Source: Rickettsia typhi
GTDB lineage: Bacteria; Pseudomonadota; Alphaproteobacteria; Rickettsiales; UBA1997
Length of the DNA: 6,412 nt
Assembly: GCA_945861125.1 (NCBI GenBank)
Contig: CAMASZ010000072.1
Coordinates: 1-6,412 of the forward strand
Direction of reading: 5' to 3'
A model generated the notes under the pieces. The model was not told the origin of the DNA and ran no database searches. It was given only the letters and a program-made list of their open reading frames with translations. The position numbers and the translations under genes are program-made. Below are positions 3,212 to 6,412 of this stretch, in pieces (positions within the stretch are counted from its first letter, which is position 1; each line of letters begins with the position of its first letter).

Positions 3212-6172
3212 CTATGATAATGATTGATCAATCTGACTTGCAGAAAGATTTTGTAAAGATTGAGGGGCGCTAACAGAACGAGGTCTTGCCAAATTAGTTT
3301 CAAAAAATTGTTTAATTATTCCACCATTGAATTCCGAGTTACTACACCAATCATAAAATTGATCTTTTATTGAGTCAAAATCTATATAGTCACGAAGATA
3401 ATAAATTGCATCATAGTTACCTTTTAAGACTAATATTTGTAAAGCAGAATATCCCCCTTGCTTATCATATAAATTAAATAATCTTTCTAATTTGAATCTT
3501 TGAATATAATCAAGTGATTCTTCATCTCTATCTTCAAAAAAAAATTGTTTAAATCGCCATCTAGAATGTTGATCTGAATTAATAAAATTTATATTTGCAC
3601 CATTGGCAACTAAAGATTTGATAATTTCTGTATCATTATTATTAATAGCTAAATCAAGTGCCGTATATGATAAAAAATCTTTTCTATTAATTAATTCTAT
3701 TTTTTCTTCACTGGTTAGATCTTCAAAAAAAGATTCAATTAACTCAGAAGATGATAAACCATGGTCTGCCATAAGATGTAAAATTGTTTCACCGTTTTTT
3801 GTTATTATTTCTTTTTTAAATTCGAATGAAATTTTTTCTTTTAATAATTTAAAAACTTCAATATTTTCACATATCGCCAAATATTGTATGGCCGAAAAAT
3901 TTTCTTGATCTAACACAAGAATAGAATCAACTGAACCTTTGATTAACAAAAATTCAACTATCTCTAGACAACCGTAAGCTATTGCAAATGAAATTGGTAA
4001 CCTACCATTTTGATCGGGAATAAAAACTAGATCAAGATTTTTTGTAAAAAGATCAATAAAAGATTGATGATCATTTCTTAAAATCATATCAAAATAATTT
4101 TCTTCAAGTTTTGGTTGCATTAAAAATTTTGGACTGATCGCAGTTGATTGACGCAATTTTTTTAAAATGATTCTTTTTGGCAAAGATTCTACTGCTTCAT
4201 ATGAATCAGTCTGAGATGATGAATCAGAAAATTTTGTTTTATTTGTTGAAGTTGCAATAGTTCGAGTTTGAGTAACAATTAATTCTTCATCAATATGTGT
4301 CGCTATATCTATTTTTGGTCTTTGCTCAGTAGATGTTGCAACATCTGTTGTTAATATTTGTTCAGTAGATGTTGTAATATCTATTTTTAATGGTTGTTCC
4401 GCATGCTTTGCAACATCTCTGTTTTTCATTTCTAGTTCTTGAATCTTATCAATAAATACTTTTTCAGTTGTTAAATCTTCGTATTGCACTTTTTTTACTT
4501 CACTATCATAATCCATTGAAAAACCATCTTTTGATAATTCATTTTCTCTCTTTTCTTTTTCTTTTTTTCTTTCTCTTCTTTTTTTTGATCTAGAGATGCG
4601 TTGCTCAAGTACATCATCTAGATCAGATTGAGCCACTGAAATTTCTTGAATTTTAACACCATAATATTCTCTTAAAGGGCTATTTAAAGGAAGATATCTG
4701 GCAAGTGAAATTATTTTTTCAAACAATCCTTGATATCTAAAATCTTTATCTTTATTAGCTTCAACAAATTTAAAGAAATTAAATTTTTGGATCAATTCTA
4801 AAACACCAATAAAACTAATTTCAGTCAATTCGTAAGATTCATCAAAATTACTTAAAGAAAATTTTTTTATTGATTTTGATTCAACTATTTTTTGATTTTG
4901 TAAACAATTTAATCTGCTTAAATCATCCAAAAATAAAGATATAAACTTTCCAAATCTTTCAATCAATTCAATATACTCTTCATCATTACCACGAGAACTT
5001 AAAAAATAATAAAGCTTAGAATAGCCTGCTAAGTATTTTCTTGATTCATCTTTATTAGCCTCTATCAAAGTAGAACCTATAATTGCAGAAATTCTTTCTT
5101 CTTGCTTTTGTCTTGAAAGATTGGTCGAAAAAAGAACTCCACATGTTAATAATTCTTTTATTTGAGAAAAATCAATCGCTTTTTTCAAACCCAACTCAGC
5201 AAAAGGATTTCGAATAAAAAAACTAATATAGTCTTCTTTAGATGGCTGATAACCAGCTCTAAACAATATTTCTCGAAGATAAAAAGAATTAGAATAAATT
5301 GCTAATCCTATTGCGCTACTAGGAATTTCATCAATAACATTTTTTCTCTTAACTTTAATTTTTCGATCTATTTCCCTAACTTCATTATCAATTTGATCAG
5401 CAGAAGCTCCTAAAATACTTATTTGATATGAGTATTGTTCTTTAAAAAAATTGGAAAGATTTTCAGTATATCGAAATTTATTAACATCAATTTCACCTAA
5501 TTGTAATATAAATTTTAGTAAAATCGGTTTTGAATATTTTATTGCTTCAACCATTAACTGTTCATAAACCTCTGAAGGTATATCCAAAACTTCTTCACTA
5601 GATTTCAATATTCCTTGTCTTGTCAATAAAGATTCTGGCAGATTAAGCTGCGCTTTTGATAGAATTCTTTTTATAAATTCTAAATGTTCTGGTTTAAAAC
5701 ATTTATCATAACCAATTTCAATTTCTTTTAACGTAAGTAAATTTTCATAATTTTCTTCAATACTAAATTGAATATCTTTTATTTCTGCTGAAGCAGAGGT
5801 AGCATCAATTAAAGATCTTAATATACAGTCTACCAACAGTTCACTTTCTAATCTTCGTTCTGTAAGTATTTTTTGATCATAATTCAAGCTACAATCTCTT
5901 ATGTAACAAAATAAAGATTTACCTTCCTTATCAAAAAAAGTAAAATCTTCCATTTTTGTAAATTTAAAAATTTTTAGAAAATGTATTGGGTGTTTAAGAT
6001 TCAAAAAGTAAAATTGTATTAGAGAAGTTCCAGTTTCCTCATCAAAAACATCTTGAGAAATATGATTTATATTTTCATTTAAAAGAATTTCAAGTTCATC
6101 AAGATCATATTCGGGAACTCTTTGCAAGGCTTCTTTTAACTTAAATTTAAATTCTGTTTTAGTAAGAGACAT
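3212..6172 (-). CDS. Large ankyrin-repeat protein with disordered repeat linker, candidate host-directed effector
   Basis: The 986-residue protein is of no family I recognise as a whole. Residues 1 to about 510 are helical, Leu/Ile/Glu-rich and without a signal peptide or membrane helix. Two stretches (about 203-230 and 280-306, including AIGLAIYSNSFYLREILFRA) look like worn ankyrin repeats. Residues 530-542 are extremely basic (KKRRERKKEKEKR) and resemble a nuclear localisation signal. Residues about 582-630 are four degenerate 12-residue repeats built on D-V/I-A/T-T-S-T-E-Q. A Ser/Thr-rich, probably disordered stretch to about 662 holds VTQTR (633-637) and SSSQTD (651-656). Residues about 695-940 contain ankyrin-type repeats, seen in DQNGRLPISFAIAYGCLEIV, NGETILHL, and SYTALDLAINNNDTEIIKSL followed by VANGANIN. 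The tail (961-986) is Ser/Gln-rich with RSVSAP at 965-970. The start is the first ATG, with no Shine-Dalgarno sequence. Ankyrin proteins of intracellular bacteria are often type IV-secreted effectors. That role is inferred here, and no secretion signal is proven. Confidence 0.85.
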   Translation of the reverse strand: MSLTKTEFKFKLKEALQRVPEYDLDELEILLNENINHISQDVFDEETGTSLIQFYFLNLKHPIHFLKIFKFTKMEDFTFFDKEGKSLFCYIRDCSLNYDQKILTERRLESELLVDCILRSLIDATSASAEIKDIQFSIEENYENLLTLKEIEIGYDKCFKPEHLEFIKRILSKAQLNLPESLLTRQGILKSSEEVLDIPSEVYEQLMVEAIKYSKPILLKFILQLGEIDVNKFRYTENLSNFFKEQYSYQISILGASADQIDNEVREIDRKIKVKRKNVIDEIPSSAIGLAIYSNSFYLREILFRAGYQPSKEDYISFFIRNPFAELGLKKAIDFSQIKELLTCGVLFSTNLSRQKQEERISAIIGSTLIEANKDESRKYLAGYSKLYYFLSSRGNDEEYIELIERFGKFISLFLDDLSRLNCLQNQKIVESKSIKKFSLSNFDESYELTEISFIGVLELIQKFNFFKFVEANKDKDFRYQGLFEKIISLARYLPLNSPLREYYGVKIQEISVAQSDLDDVLEQRISRSKKRRERKKEKEKRENELSKDGFSMDYDSEVKKVQYEDLTTEKVFIDKIQELEMKNRDVAKHAEQPLKIDITTSTEQILTTDVATSTEQRPKIDIATHIDEELIVTQTRTIATSTNKTKFSDSSSQTDSYEAVESLPKRIILKKLRQSTAISPKFLMQPKLEENYFDMILRNDHQSFIDLFTKNLDLVFIPDQNGRLPISFAIAYGCLEIVEFLLIKGSVDSILVLDQENFSAIQYLAICENIEVFKLLKEKISFEFKKEIITKNGETILHLMADHGLSSSELIESFFEDLTSEEKIELINRKDFLSYTALDLAINNNDTEIIKSLVANGANINFINSDQHSRWRFKQFFFEDRDEESLDYIQRFKLERLFNLYDKQGGYSALQILVLKGNYDAIYYLRDYIDFDSIKDQFYDWCSNSEFNGGIIKQFFETNLARPRSVSAPQSLQNLSASQIDQSLS
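4285..4428 (-). repeat. Four degenerate 36-bp tandem repeats (12 residues each) in the ankyrin gene linker
   Basis: In the protein the copies read approximately RDVAKHAEQPLK, IDITTSTEQILT, TDVATSTEQRPK and IDIATHIDEELI (residues 585-632). The two central copies are also alike in DNA: the + strand words TTTGCTCAGTAGATGTTG (from 4321) and TTTGTTCAGTAGATGTTG (from 4357) are exactly 36 bp apart. The outer copies are more worn, which is typical of slippage expansion with decay at the edges. The period is a multiple of three, so gain or loss of copies would keep the frame. Confidence 0.8.
4542..4586 (-). other. 45-nt uninterrupted purine run on the coding strand
   Basis: The + strand holds only C and T from 4542 to 4586, so the coding (-) strand holds only A and G. 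The run contains an 8-A and a 7-A homopolymer and encodes Lys531 to Glu543 together with the flanking codon ends, all Lys, Arg or Glu. It is a place where polymerase slippage could easily shift the frame and cut off the downstream linker and ankyrin repeats. In this copy the frame is intact. Confidence 0.85.
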
Positions 6173-6198
6173 TATTTTTAGGAAATTTAAAAATTAAT

Positions 6199-6412
6199 TT
6201 ATGGACAATTAGCAACAACATCTATCCAATTTCCATATGCCTCACATTTTTTAATTTTAACCTTATCTTCATTTGGAGTTGGACAAGAAGAAGTTGCATA
6301 AACATAATTTCCATAATAAACATTTATTGCGGGAAAGCCACTAGCAGTTATTGATGAAGCATCGCAAGGAATTATACTCATCATATCAAAATCTTCTATT
6401 AAATCATTTCTA
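6199..6412 (-). CDS. C-terminal end of a cysteine-containing protein, 5' part outside window
   Basis: The frame is open to the right edge of the window: 70 whole codons are visible, beginning RNDLIEDFDMMS. The Met pair at 6379-6384 is therefore probably internal. I do not recognise the family. The visible end has four cysteines (PCDAS, SSCPTP, KKCEAYG, ANCP). Its last part has the spacing C-x3-G-x-W-x6-C, which recalls the ending of Sushi/CCP-type modules and of disulfide-closed pilin or surface-protein tails. The likeness is only a pattern. Gly/Tyr/Ala-rich residues (GFPAINVYYGNYVYATSSC) suggest an extracytoplasmic beta-rich fold with disulfides. It ends 26 bp before the ankyrin gene on the same strand, so the two may be cotranscribed. 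If the Met at 6384 were the start, the product would be 61 residues without a signal peptide, which fits the cysteine content less well. Confidence 0.6.
   Translation of the reverse strand, partial: RNDLIEDFDMMSIIPCDASSITASGFPAINVYYGNYVYATSSCPTPNEDKVKIKKCEAYGNWIDVVANCP

Noticed and set aside
3222..3233. 12-bp palindrome GATTGATCAATC near the end of the ankyrin gene
   Set aside because: It lies inside codons for the C-terminal tail and has no spacer to form a useful hairpin. The adjacent 14-bp hairpin is the better terminator.
3603..3908. Open frame of 101 codons on the + strand inside the ankyrin gene
   Set aside because: It is antisense to ankyrin-like repeats that make sense in the - frame. 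It has no signal, motif or ribosome site.

Overview
The window is AT-rich (roughly 70% or more by eye) and looks like an obligately host-associated alphaproteobacterium, most likely Rickettsiales or a close relative. The reasons are the composition, the rickettsial character of the EF-P and CcmH sequences as recalled, a single-domain CcmH, mostly absent Shine-Dalgarno sites, and a giant ankyrin-repeat protein beside conserved housekeeping genes. The placement comes from sequence character and memory, not a database search.

Left half (1-2462, + strand): a compact run of conserved genes. It holds the C-terminal part of pntB (proton-translocating transhydrogenase, NADP(H) domain), efp (elongation factor P), dapF (diaminopimelate epimerase) and ccmH (cytochrome c maturation, system I). 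Gaps are 12 and 8 bp, and ccmH starts 20 bp inside dapF. This looks like one transcription unit, although the four products serve unrelated pathways: redox and NADPH supply, translation, meso-DAP/lysine synthesis, and cytochrome c assembly. Only ccmH has a clear Shine-Dalgarno sequence, and it lies inside dapF.

Middle (2463-3210): a 358-bp AT-rich gap with no gene recognised leads to a small + strand gene. Its product is a secreted, almost purely Pro/Gln/Asn-rich protein that contains an exact 88-bp direct repeat, in frame, with a 117-bp period. A 14-bp hairpin then separates it from the convergent right half.

Right half (3212-6412, - strand): a 986-residue protein of unknown family with C-terminal ankyrin-like repeats. 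Its centre holds a very basic segment written in a 45-nt pure-purine run, then four 12-residue repeats and a Ser/Thr-rich disordered linker. The linker and the C-terminal tail carry short motifs that look eukaryotic: TQT and SQTD, which resemble dynein light chain LC8 sites, and RSVSAP, which matches the mode-I 14-3-3 consensus. Just upstream on the same strand is the C-terminal end of a cysteine-containing protein cut by the window edge. The best reading is a candidate host-directed effector locus next to a housekeeping operon. The family assignments in the left half are firm. The effector role and the host-protein motifs are hypotheses.
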